Below, piece after piece: positions 36,673 through 43,483 of a DNA stretch of 55,065 nt. Both the position numbers and the translations under genes were made by a program. How positions within the stretch are numbered: the stretch's first letter is position 1; every line of letters begins with the position of its first letter. This stretch comes from JAABRU01 sp050180235 (GTDB taxonomy: Bacteria; Desulfobacterota; Desulfobacteria; Desulfobacterales; Desulfococcaceae). Under the pieces are notes generated by a model that ran no database searches, was not told the DNA's origin, and saw nothing but the letters and a program-made list of their open reading frames with translations. Location of the stretch: positions 1 to 55,065 of the forward strand of contig JBFXEJ010000026.1 of the NCBI GenBank assembly GCA_050180235.1, written 5' to 3'.

Positions 36673-36761
36673 GTTCTGCTGATATTTGCATAAGCCCGGC
36701 GCGCTGTCTTCATAACAGTCCGGTTTGTCCGGTTCGACTCTGAAATATCAACAGAACATGG

Positions 36762-36944
36762 AAACTGTTTGATTTTAATTTCCCCGTTTTCCGGATCATC
36801 GCGGGATTTCATATGATAAAAAAGGATAAATCTCTTAATCCAGTCACAGTATGACCGTTCCATATGGATGGAACAATGAGGCAGCCGCATCACCTCCCCC
36901 ACCTCATCCATGATTTTTCTGTTTTTTGTGTTTGACACAGGCTG
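36762..36944 (-). pseudogene. Integron-type tyrosine recombinase remnant (IntI N-terminal SAM-like domain)
   Basis: About 60 residues on the minus strand read IMDEVGEVMRLPHCSIHMER, then SYCDWIKRFILFYH and GEIKIKQF. This follows the core-binding domain of integron integrases (LLDQVR..IR.KHYS.RTEQ.Y..WI.RFI.FH). The similarity stops there: no catalytic domain with R...H-x-x-R...Y is found, and the frame ends against the aroC stop. The open frame extends upstream to 37190 only through a hairpin array whose unit length keeps frame. Orientation, divergent from the cassette genes, is that of an intI gene. Confidence 0.65.
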
Positions 36945-37011
36945 TCTTACAGGATATAATTTTTGTAACGGAGAAGTATTGAAAAAGGGAAAATTTGTCA
37001 AGCCAAACTTT

Positions 37012-37170
37012 CCCTGATAAGTGACGTTTTTGGGTGTTATCAGGGAAAATGCGCCCTGATAAGTGGCATTTTTGGTTGTTATCAGGGCGAATCTGCCCTG
37101 ATAAGTGGCATTTTTGGATGTTATCAGGGCGAAATGACCTGATAAGCGGCGTTTTTGGATGTTATCAGGG
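37012..37170. repeat. Array of four tandem hairpins (CCCTGATAA...TTATCAGGG), period 41-42
   Basis: Each unit is CCCTGATAA, about 16 bases (gtggcatttttgg.tg), TTATCAGGG and a 7-8 base spacer (cgaat/cgaaatga). Starts at 37012, 37054, 37096 and about 37138, then a fifth half unit (tctgataatc). Arms are conserved while loops vary slightly. The array occupies the position where an attI site would lie, between the integrase remnant and the first cassette. Confidence 0.85.
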
Positions 37171-37191
37171 CGAAATGATCTGATAATCAAT

Positions 37192-37202
37192 GGTTAACGC
37201 TC
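37192..37202 (+). other. Left boundary of first integron cassette (R'-like GGTTAACGCTC)
   Basis: The 11 bases GGTTAACGCTC are exactly complementary to GAGCGTTAACC at the 5' edge of the attC-like site at 38621. In integron cassettes the left end derives from the R' box of the cassette's own attC and pairs with its R'' box, so this match marks 37194-38674 (or 38677) as one cassette, cut after the G of G/TTAACGC. Confidence 0.6.
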
Positions 37203-37251
37203 TAAAATGAGAGATAATTTTACACGCTACACTAAATAAAGGAGAAAAAAA

Positions 37252-37764
37252 ATGAGAAAGATTGCGTTGGTTGTATTAGCTGTTTTAATGTGTTGTGCTT
37301 ATTCTGTGATTGCACAAACAACGGATGTGGACGGATGGAACGAAACCAAATGGGGTATGAATGAGGACTCTGTTAGAAAAATTTATGGCGATAAGCTTCT
37401 TCCATCTGACACCGCGGGGAGACCCGACAACAAGGAGTATAACCCTTTTATGCTAAAAGGACTAAAAATCGCTGATACTGATTTTAATGTTAAGTTTTGG
37501 TTCAGCAAGAGTGCAAATACATTAATTAAAGTTACTTTATATCCAGCTAACCAGAAACAGACAAGCGTTTATTTATTCAAAGAGGTTAATGAACTTTTAA
37601 CTTCAAAATATGGAAAGCAGACCAATAGTGGGAAAGATAGAATAGAAGGGCTATCTTCTAATTGGGATTTAAAGCTAACAAAAATTAAAACTACTTTCAA
37701 TCAATCATTGCCTGTTTTAATTATATCATATGAATCTGTAGGTGATAAAACAGGGAATCTATAA
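37252..37764 (+). CDS. Secreted protein of unknown function (cassette gene)
   Basis: 170 residues, signal peptide MRKIALVVLAVLMCCAYSVIA-QT. The mature part begins DGWNETKWGMNEDSVRKIYGD, a pattern seen in small periplasmic proteins of unknown role, and has alternating beta-like segments. ATG follows AAAGGAG. Base composition is clearly more AT-rich than the flanking core genes. It is the first gene of the cassette array, on the strand expected for cassette genes. Confidence 0.8.
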   Translation: MRKIALVVLAVLMCCAYSVIAQTTDVDGWNETKWGMNEDSVRKIYGDKLLPSDTAGRPDNKEYNPFMLKGLKIADTDFNVKFWFSKSANTLIKVTLYPANQKQTSVYLFKEVNELLTSKYGKQTNSGKDRIEGLSSNWDLKLTKIKTTFNQSLPVLIISYESVGDKTGNL

Positions 37765-37810
37765 GAAAAACTTGGATGAAATCATGGAAAGAACGGGGGG
37801 AAATTAACGA

Positions 37811-38008
37811 TTACTGAGAGAGAATACTTCTGATATTTGGGATTGCATTCTGATAGATTTCCCCCTGGCAAAATCCAAGAGCGACCAAGTCAATACCGAG
37901 CCATTCACTATTTCGAATATCATACTGATAATTTTCAATTATCTTAATAGCATAATCTAATGCCCTTTCTATATTATTAACATTTTTCAGATCAGAATTT
38001 ACAGCCAT
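37811..38008 (-). CDS. Small hypothetical protein, divergent from its neighbour
   Basis: 65 residues (MAVNSDLKNVNNIERALDYA...), soluble and likely helical, with ordinary composition. A minus-strand AAAGG lies eight bases upstream of the ATG. The start shares the palindrome CATG with the plus-strand gene at 38007, so each gene's upstream signals lie inside the other. It runs against the direction of the cassette. No family recognised. Confidence 0.5.
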   Translation of the reverse strand: MAVNSDLKNVNNIERALDYAIKIIENYQYDIRNSEWLGIDLVALGFCQGEIYQNAIPNIRSILSQ

Positions 38009-38570
38009 GATAAAAAGACCTTTAACAATTAAAGAACAATTTGAATTGTTTGTTTACAGAGTTGAAATGCTCCAGATAACTCGTTTAATTCAAACAGGTT
38101 TCAACTTATCATTTAACATGAAAATTAATAATAATAAAAGATTAAGTTTCAATATTCAAGAACCTGATGAAGATGATCTACGATCATTTTTATTAACATT
38201 CCGACAATTTTACGCTTCCAATGAACCTATCTATTTGCCTAGAATACTTAATCTATGCTACCAACATATTACAGATGAATTTATAAAAAATGAACTCGTT
38301 GAACTAAGACAATTATGGCAAAACGAAAAAAATATAGGCGGCATCAGATTTATGTATAATAACAAAGAACTTTCTCCAGAAGAAACAACTCTCTATTGGA
38401 TAAATGGATTTTATTTTCATAACGATACCGATAAGTTTAATCTATTAAGTAAATTACAGCCTTTTGAGCTAACGATTGTAAGAACAATATTCCTTGACCA
38501 TTTAATACAAGCGAGTAAGTATGTTTTTTTCGTTGGGAATATATTGAGAAAAGTGCTTAAAGAGAATTAG
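38007..38570 (+). CDS. Hypothetical protein (cassette gene)
   Basis: 187 residues, acidic/aromatic and mostly helical, with no signal peptide and one moderately hydrophobic C-terminal stretch (LDHLIQASKYVFFVGNIL). No recognised motif. The coding sequence is very AT-rich, unlike flanking core genes. No Shine-Dalgarno is evident before the ATG, whose first bases overlap the opposite gene's start codon. An attC-like site follows 50 bases after its stop, marking it as the last gene of the first cassette. Confidence 0.65.
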   Translation: MIKRPLTIKEQFELFVYRVEMLQITRLIQTGFNLSFNMKINNNKRLSFNIQEPDEDDLRSFLLTFRQFYASNEPIYLPRILNLCYQHITDEFIKNELVELRQLWQNEKNIGGIRFMYNNKELSPEETTLYWINGFYFHNDTDKFNLLSKLQPFELTIVRTIFLDHLIQASKYVFFVGNILRKVLKEN

Positions 38571-38620
38571 ATCATAGAACAATTATAGTCAAAGCAAAAT
38601 CTACTGAGGAACAGTTTGAA

Positions 38621-38681
38621 GAGCGTTAACCAGTCGCTCAAACGGACAGGGCTATCGCCCTGCCGGTTAGCTCGTTGTTAT
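38621..38681 (+). other. attC-like integron recombination site 1
   Basis: R''-like GCGTTAAC leads into GTCGCTCAAACGG, then a stem CAGGGC-tatc-GCCCTG (38647-38662), CCGGTTAGCTCG and R'-like GTTGTTA. A646 is unpaired between CGG and the apical stem, the position of extrahelical bases that set strand choice in attC. Length of about 61 bases fits the smallest attC sites. The site points the same way as the cassette genes. Confidence 0.75.
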
Positions 38682-38717
38682 TTTTTTTGAATCAGGATAA
38701 ATACAAAGATATAAAAA

Positions 38718-39035
38718 ATGGATTTAAAACTTGCATTAAAGCAGTCAATTTTCAGATGGTTGCCAAAACATCTGAATCATATTGCTGAAAATATCGTCAT
38801 CAGAAAAAGAAATATTTCATTTTTAGCTATAAACGCCTTATTCAGACTGAAAGATTACAAGGTGTCGAATGCAGCCATGCCATTTGCAGGGAGCTTTATC
38901 ATTAGCGGGCATGTTCCGTTACAGCCAAACGACCAGTTGAGAAATCAGGCTGAAAAACTGTCTGTCATTTTCAGAATTGACAGGCATAACAATATTATCC
39001 CGATAACAGCATATAGTGAGAGTGATGAAAAATAA
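38718..39035 (+). CDS. Hypothetical protein
   Basis: 105 residues (MDLKLALKQSIFRWLPKHLN...). Basic N-terminus, then a beta-rich tail (GSFIISGHVPLQP, LSVIFRIDRHNNIIPITAY). No recognised family. It starts 37 bases after attC 1 and overlaps the next gene, so the pair probably forms one unit. The coding sequence is AT-rich. Confidence 0.65.
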   Translation: MDLKLALKQSIFRWLPKHLNHIAENIVIRKRNISFLAINALFRLKDYKVSNAAMPFAGSFIISGHVPLQPNDQLRNQAEKLSVIFRIDRHNNIIPITAYSESDEK

Positions 39036-39441
39036 CAATTTGCAAACAATTGAAGAGCAGGATGATTATATTCAGTCATTGAATATTGCCCGGTTACATG
39101 AAGTGGAAAAAAACAGCGGGTTTTTATTTCAGAATGATATGTCACTGCAGGCCGACAAAAATGCTGAGGACCTGAAATATGACAACACAGATGCGTATAT
39201 CCAGAATTTGCAATTGAAAGAGTTGAAGGAACTTGAGACAAACAGTCATTTGCCTGAAAAAATAAACGAAGCGGATTTGCGGCACAAGGTAAAACTTACA
39301 GGATTGGAAAGAGATATAATATTGCTTATTGAAACAAAGAAGGAAAAAGCCACTCTGGAGCAGATACTCATCTACTGTAACAAATTGCACATTCCTTATA
39401 ATCAGATATTGCCTGAACTTTTTACTCAGGCAGCATGTTAA
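39025..39441 (+). CDS. Hypothetical helical protein
   Basis: 138 residues from ATG at 39025, which overlaps the preceding gene's stop. Acidic and helix-prone; it contains a twofold internal similarity: DDYIQSLNIARLHEVEKNSGF and TDAYIQNLQLKELKELETNS. No recognised family. A longer version from a GTG at 39016 is possible. Confidence 0.65.
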   Translation: MKNNNLQTIEEQDDYIQSLNIARLHEVEKNSGFLFQNDMSLQADKNAEDLKYDNTDAYIQNLQLKELKELETNSHLPEKINEADLRHKVKLTGLERDIILLIETKKEKATLEQILIYCNKLHIPYNQILPELFTQAAC

Positions 39442-39468
39442 TATGTTTGTTCTCAGTTATGAACTGAT

Positions 39469-39663
39469 TTGCAGGCACTCCGGTCTAAGCGAAAGAAACA
39501 GAAGGTTTTGAAATTCATAAAAGAGTTGACTTTATCCGAAAAAGACGGAGTGACCGGCAGAAGTCTTTTAAAATATACAGGGAGCATTCCGCAGGCTGAT
39601 CTGAAGATAATGAGTGAGGTTATTGAGAATGACTGCAGAAAGATAGACGAAAATGAATGGTAA
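39469..39663 (+). CDS. Putative VapB-type antitoxin, partner of the broken vapC
   Basis: 64 residues ending IENDCRKIDENEW. This small protein, with EKDGVTGRSLLKY in the middle, overlaps by 11 bases an ATG whose product begins MNGKYLLDTN, the classic VapC start. That arrangement is typical of vapBC pairs. No ATG is in frame; the start may be the TTG at 39469 or TTG at 39505 behind AGAAGG. The antitoxin assignment rests on gene arrangement and general resemblance. Confidence 0.55.
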   Translation: MQALRSKRKKQKVLKFIKELTLSEKDGVTGRSLLKYTGSIPQADLKIMSEVIENDCRKIDENEW

Positions 39664-39694
39664 ATACCTTCTGGACACCAATTATAGGCTTTAA
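39653..39694 (+). pseudogene. vapC toxin fragment truncated by a palindromic element
   Basis: Thirteen codons, MNGKYLLDTNYRL, then a stop. The first eleven match PIN-domain toxins, with the first catalytic Asp in LLDTN. At codon 12 the sequence runs into the palindromic element at 39690 and the frame ends. I do not recognise the rest of a PIN domain beyond the element, so downstream sequence may have been lost. Confidence 0.65.
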
Positions 39695-39812
39695 GAAAAT
39701 AATTTTGGGGTTTCCTGTAGGTTGGGGTGAGGAACGAATTCCGACAATTTCAGAATGTTATGATTCGTTCCTCACCCCAACCTACTCCAAAATAATTATC
39801 TTAAAAGCTATA
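39690..39812. mobile_element. MITE-like palindrome, copy 2 (GAGGAAC stem family)
   Basis: Reverse orientation relative to the copy at 9167-9287. The ends match (taagaaaat...ggggtttcctg on the left; ccaaaataattatcttaaaagctata on the right in part). The hairpin arms, 39717-39739 and 39763-39785, are 23 bases and perfectly complementary. Three stem positions differ from copy 1, and all three differences are compensated on the opposite arm. It interrupts the vapC start. Confidence 0.85.
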
Positions 39813-39832
39813 GAACTTCAACAGGTATTGCC

Positions 39833-40156
39833 ATGCAATTTGAAGAGCCATACAGAACAGGAATGCTAAAACAGATTTGGAACAAATTTTATAATAGAAT
39901 CTTAATTGGTGCTAACGATTCAGGGCATCGTTTTTAATGGTTAGAACAGCTACCTTCAGATATAAGAGAGAGAGTAGCTCCATGAAAATATGAAAAATAT
40001 GGAATTGATCTTATAAAAAGAGGAAGTTACAATTCTGAATATAGTTTTAATTGGGAACTTATAGAAAAGACTGTGTATCAATTATCAAATTCGGATCTTA
40101 AAAAACTTGCGAAAAAAGGGGATAGGCGTGCAATTGACATATTAAATAAATCGTAA
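39833..40156 (+). pseudogene. Unrecognised gene decayed by two in-frame stops
   Basis: From ATG at 39833 a single frame reads MQFEEPYRTGMLKQIWNKFY, then IGANDSGHRF, stop (39935), WLEQLPSDIRERVAP, stop (39983), KYEKYGIDLIKRG, through to KKGDRRAIDILNKS and a final stop at 40154. Composition is protein-like throughout, and both stops could arise by single substitutions (TGA from TGG at the second). No family recognised. It starts 20 bases beyond the palindromic element. Confidence 0.6.
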
Positions 40157-40190
40157 TCTACAAGCTTGTATACAATGAAAGGATTTTAAT

Positions 40191-40442
40191 ATGGAACAGT
40201 TTCAAATTTTTAACACCTTAAGGGTATATAGAAGAGTTTTTGGAAATAAAATTTCAGTCGATCTACCGAAAAATTTTAATTTTCAGGAGGTTGAAGTTAT
40301 TATCATACCGAAAACAGTAGAATTCTTTTCAGATGATACAACAGACAACGATGAATGGAAAAAAGATTTTCTTTCAGTTTCTAAATGGGACATTTCAGAA
40401 GATGAGATAAAGGTTAAATCATGGGAAGTTACAGAATTCTAA
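40191..40442 (+). CDS. Antitoxin of a VapBC-type module
   Basis: 83 residues. The N-terminus has a beta-hairpin pattern (FNTLRVYRRVFGNKISVDLPKNF), as in AbrB/VapB-like DNA-binding antitoxins, followed by an acidic tail (DDTTDNDEWKKDFL) suited to wrapping a toxin. It overlaps the PIN toxin gene by 22 bases. The antitoxin role is inferred from this arrangement. AAAGGA precedes the ATG. Confidence 0.75.
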   Translation: MEQFQIFNTLRVYRRVFGNKISVDLPKNFNFQEVEVIIIPKTVEFFSDDTTDNDEWKKDFLSVSKWDISEDEIKVKSWEVTEF

Positions 40443-40813
40443 CAGATACATCTGTCATAATTGATTTTCTGAGAAAAGAAAATAAGGAAAAGGCAATACT
40501 TTGGAAAATCAGAGAAAAAAATGAATGTGTTATGTCAAGTGTTACATTCTTTGAACTGCAATGCGGTGTAAAGACAGAGAGACACATTGAAGATATAGAC
40601 AGACTGTGCAAATGGATAAAAAGTATTCCTCTTGATGATGAAATTGCTGAAATTGCGTCAATAATATATCATGATTTAAAGAGGAAAAATGAGATTGTTG
40701 AATTCAGAGATATTTTTATTGCCGCCACTGCCATTGCGGAAAACCTTTGTGTTGCGACTCTCAATAAAAAGCATTTTGAAAAAATTAAGGATATAGTTTT
40801 GCTTAACTATTAG
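40421..40813 (+). CDS. vapC: PIN-domain ribonuclease toxin (VapC)
   Basis: 130 residues, the normal length. Acidic metal ligands are Asp9 (ILTDTSVIIDFL), Glu45 (VTFFELQCGV) and Asp97 (EFRDIFIAATA), with Asn115 in the fourth position (ATLNKKHFEKI). VapC toxins cut tRNA or rRNA when released from antitoxin. The gene appears intact, unlike the vapC fragment at 39653. An attC-like site follows 15 bases after the stop, so the pair ends a cassette. Confidence 0.88.
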   Translation: MGSYRILTDTSVIIDFLRKENKEKAILWKIREKNECVMSSVTFFELQCGVKTERHIEDIDRLCKWIKSIPLDDEIAEIASIIYHDLKRKNEIVEFRDIFIAATAIAENLCVATLNKKHFEKIKDIVLLNY

Positions 40814-40827
40814 AAAACAATTAAAAC

Positions 40828-40902
40828 GGCATAACCCAGAGCTCCAGCGGATTTGCGGGGTCTCCGCTCCGACCCCGCAAACCGTTGAGCTTGTTGTTAG
40901 CT
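40828..40902 (+). other. attC-like integron recombination site 2
   Basis: R''-like GGCATAAC, then CCAGAGCTCCAGCGG, stem TTTGCGGGGTC / GACCCCGCAAA (11 perfect pairs around tccgctcc), CCGTTGAGCTTG and R'-like GTTAGCT. A851 is unpaired between CGG and the stem, the same place as the extrahelical A in site 1. Both sites end GCTxGTTGTTA. The next gene starts 13 bases beyond, as is usual for a cassette. Confidence 0.8.
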
Positions 40903-40914
40903 GAAGAGAAAGAA

Positions 40915-41697
40915 ATGAAATCCGTAGAGTTAAAAAAGCAGATACGAAATTTGTCAGAATTATATGCAGTCAAAAGGAATACAGAGATAAACTCATCGTA
41001 TGAGACGGCGGTTATTTTCCTGAATATAAAAGATAATTTCTTCTCCGAGTCATTTGAATCAATTGAGAAAAATGAAATATGGAAACAGAGACTGACAAAA
41101 AGACATCCGAATGTGAAAGATACTTTTGAAATGCAGTCTTCAAACAGTTCGGACGCTCTGCTGATGAATATTTTCTGTCATCCGAAAATCAGTTCATGGA
41201 AAAGCATACTGAATATATTTAATGTCAGTCGGTTAAATCCTCAATTCGGCTTTAAGGCGGAACTCCCGAAAATAAACGGGATTAAAGATAAGACTGAAAT
41301 AGATATTGCGTTTGAAGATATATTTGCGGAAGCAAAGCTGACAGAGGATGATTTCACTCAGAAGGAGATAAATATCGTTCAGGAATATCAGGGATTTTCA
41401 GACTTTTTTGATACTGAGTCTTTACCAATAAGAAAAGGAAAATATCTGCATTACCAAATCATCAGAAATCTTCTTGCAGCAAGATACTGGCAAAAAAGGC
41501 ATTTTCTTCTTTGCGATGACAGACGGTCCGATTTGGTAAGAAGTTACTGTGAAATTGTATCGTGCATAAAGGATACTGCATATCGAACTAAATATAAGGT
41601 GTTATTTTGGCAGGAGATATGCAGTTCTGTCGGACAAAATCTTAAACAATTCCTGAAAGAGAAATATGGAATTATGGAATCAGCATCGAAAGGATGA
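40915..41697 (+). CDS. Putative PD-(D/E)XK nuclease (cassette gene)
   Basis: 260 residues from ATG at 40915 (preceded by AGAGAAAG). The central region FGFKAELPKINGIKDKTEID, IAFEDIFAEAKLTEDDF supplies Asp130 and Glu139-x-Lys141, the order of a PD-(D/E)XK metal site, with Glu116 upstream. It resembles restriction-like nucleases of the PGN_0703 type in my recollection, but I cannot confirm the family. The C-terminal half is helical with several Cys. It lies directly after attC 2, as the first gene of a cassette. Confidence 0.55.
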   Translation: MKSVELKKQIRNLSELYAVKRNTEINSSYETAVIFLNIKDNFFSESFESIEKNEIWKQRLTKRHPNVKDTFEMQSSNSSDALLMNIFCHPKISSWKSILNIFNVSRLNPQFGFKAELPKINGIKDKTEIDIAFEDIFAEAKLTEDDFTQKEINIVQEYQGFSDFFDTESLPIRKGKYLHYQIIRNLLAARYWQKRHFLLCDDRRSDLVRSYCEIVSCIKDTAYRTKYKVLFWQEICSSVGQNLKQFLKEKYGIMESASKG

Positions 41698-41701
41698 AAG
41701 A

Positions 41702-41931
41702 ATGAGCAGAATAACAGCAAATACTTAGGATACTCGGAGGAAAGCCTGTTATCAAAGGCACAAGAATCTCTGTGGAATTTATTCTTGAACTGCTTGCTTC
41801 CGATGTGAGCGAGACTGAAATACTTCAGGATTATCCGCATCTGTCAAAAGAAGATATAAACGCCTGCCTCAGATATATATGTAGCAAACGCCTTAAAAAA
41901 TGACATATACATTGAACTGGAAGCCGCATAA
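41702..41931 (+). pseudogene. DUF433 antitoxin with two frameshifts
   Basis: MSRITANT is followed by a shift into ILGGKPVIKGTRISVEFILE, then LLASDVSETEILQDYPHLSK, EDINACLRY, and a second shift into ANALKNDIYIELEAA-stop. Joined, these give the standard DUF433 length and signature (GGKPVIKGTRI). The first shift comes from tagg where three bases are expected (41726-41729), the second from extra bases near 41875-41882. It is therefore a broken antitoxin gene, paired with the toxin relic that follows. Confidence 0.75.
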
Positions 41932-42170
41932 TAAAATTCAGAACTCTGAAAATACTGGCGGATGAAAATATTTCTCCGAGAGTGGTGTCGTTTCTCAGGC
42001 AGAAAGGAACAGATGTAATTGATACAAAAGAAGAAAAATGGCACGGAAAAGATGACGGATATCTTCTTGAAAAGGCATTCACGGATAATCGTTTTATCCT
42101 TACAATGGTGACGAAGAAGCAGAAACAAATTAAAAGGGGCGGCATAACCCGTAACGTATCAGGGAACTGA
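41931..42170 (+). pseudogene. DUF5615 PIN-like toxin, start lost and C-terminus replaced
   Basis: The frame reads KFRTLKILADENISPRVVSF, LRQKGTDVIDTKEEKW, then LLEKAFTDNRFILT, matching the N-terminal half of DUF5615 PIN-like toxins with the ADENI acidic motif. The expected start ATG overlapping the antitoxin TAA reads ATA (41931-41933). After FILT the usual HDxDF motif is absent and the frame runs into unrelated basic sequence. Both partners of the module are thus non-functional. Confidence 0.7.
42126..42150 (+). other. Possible 5' half of a third attC site
   Basis: AATTAAAA followed by CGGCATAACCC repeats the left edge of attC site 2 (caattaaaa-CGGCATAACCC at 40818-40837), with three extra G here. 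No matching 3' half or stem is apparent downstream, so if it was an attC it has lost its right arm. Confidence 0.35.
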
Positions 42171-42285
42171 CTGCTCAGCTTTCTGAATATTGTAATCAGC
42201 ACCAGGAATTTAAAATATATTATTACAGAGAGTTATCCCTGAAAAATCTCAAAAGCGGCATTATATTGAACAAACAGGAAAAAAT

Positions 42286-43428
42286 ATGAAACTGTCTCAG
42301 CGAATCTCTCAGGTGGAAACATCCCGGACTGTGCGTTTTTCCTCTCTCATTGACCAAATGAAAAGAGAGGGAAGGGAAATCATCAATTTTGCCGTGGGAG
42401 AGCCGGAATACGAAACTCCCCTGCATATCCGGCAGGCTGTGAAAGCCGCGCTTGACAGGGGAGAAACCCGTTACGGGCCGGTGTCAGGTCTGCATGAACT
42501 GCGTTTGGCTCTGTCAAAGCAGTTTGCAGGTTACGGGCCGGAAAACATTCTGGTTGGCAATGGATCCAAACATGTCCTGTATTCCCTGTTTCAGGTCATC
42601 TGTGATCCCGGTGATGAGGTGATTATTCCCGCGCCGTACTGGGTCAGTTTTTCCCAGCAGGTTATTCTGGCCGGAGGAAAACCGGTGCTGGTGAACACCA
42701 AAAATCATCAACTGGACTGCGAGGCAATGGAAAAAGCCGTGACAGCAAAAACTGTTGCGATTCTTGTCAACAGTCCCAACAACCCCACAGGCGCGGTCTA
42801 TCCCAAAACAAATCTGGAACGAATTGCTGATCTTGCGTTAAAACACAATCTTTGGCTGATTTCTGATGAGGCGTATGAATATTTTGTCTATGACGGACTT
42901 TCCTGCGAAAGTCTTTTCGCATTTGAAAATATCCGGGATCGCGTGATTGTGGTGAAAAGTTTTTCCAAAAGTTACAGCATGACAGGCTTCCGCATCGGTT
43001 ATGCGGCAGGGCCAAAGAAAATTATTGCTGCCATGTCCAAACTGCAAAGCCATGAAACCGGAAATGTCTGCACCTTCGCCCAGTACGGCGCGCTGACTGC
43101 GCTTTCCACTGATCCGGCACTGATTGCCCAATGGCAGAGGGAGATGGGGAAAAAACGGGATATTGCCTATGCGTATGTGTCGGAACTGTTTGACTGCATC
43201 CGTCCACAGGGCGCATTCTACCTTTTTCCTGACATATCCAAATATCTGCAAAAAGGGGAAACAGACGAGGATTTTTCCGCATATCTGCTGGAACATGCTG
43301 GAGTTGCTGTGGTTCCCGGTCTTGCATTTGGTCAGGAAAAGCATATCCGCATCTCCTATGCAGTTCCCGAAATGCTTTTGACAAAGGGATTTGAGAGAAT
43401 TTCAGATGCCCTGAAGAAGAAAAAATAG
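42286..43428 (+). CDS. Aspartate/aromatic aminotransferase, PLP-dependent class I
   Basis: 380 residues. Features of subgroup I aminotransferases: INFAVGEPEYETP, YGPVSGLHELR, NPNNPTG-type NSPNNPTGAVY, SDEAYEYFVYDG, and the PLP lysine in SFSKSYSMTGFRIGY, followed by ISYA at the C-terminal Arg region (HIRISYAVP). It probably interconverts aspartate or related amino acids and 2-oxoacids. ATG at 42286 follows CAGGAAAA. Codon use returns to that of the core genes here, marking the right border of the AT-rich block. Confidence 0.93.
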   Translation: MKLSQRISQVETSRTVRFSSLIDQMKREGREIINFAVGEPEYETPLHIRQAVKAALDRGETRYGPVSGLHELRLALSKQFAGYGPENILVGNGSKHVLYSLFQVICDPGDEVIIPAPYWVSFSQQVILAGGKPVLVNTKNHQLDCEAMEKAVTAKTVAILVNSPNNPTGAVYPKTNLERIADLALKHNLWLISDEAYEYFVYDGLSCESLFAFENIRDRVIVVKSFSKSYSMTGFRIGYAAGPKKIIAAMSKLQSHETGNVCTFAQYGALTALSTDPALIAQWQREMGKKRDIAYAYVSELFDCIRPQGAFYLFPDISKYLQKGETDEDFSAYLLEHAGVAVVPGLAFGQEKHIRISYAVPEMLLTKGFERISDALKKKK

Positions 43429-43483
43429 TACCGGAACAAATTGATTTTTGGCAAATTCTTTCATGAAAGGGACAGTGGTGTAC

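Noticed and set aside
37012..37170. CRISPR array
   Set aside because: Units are contiguous hairpins with near-identical loops and spacers of 7-8 bases; there are no unique spacers and no cas genes.
36669..37190. A complete 173-residue integrase or repeat protein on the minus strand
   Set aside because: The N-terminal third is translation of the hairpin array, and the catalytic recombinase domain is missing; only about 60 residues resemble an integrase.
39905..39955. Additional attC site (gctaac...ggttagaa)
   Set aside because: Only about 40 bases long, without an apical stem, and it reads through as part of the decayed gene at 39833-40156.
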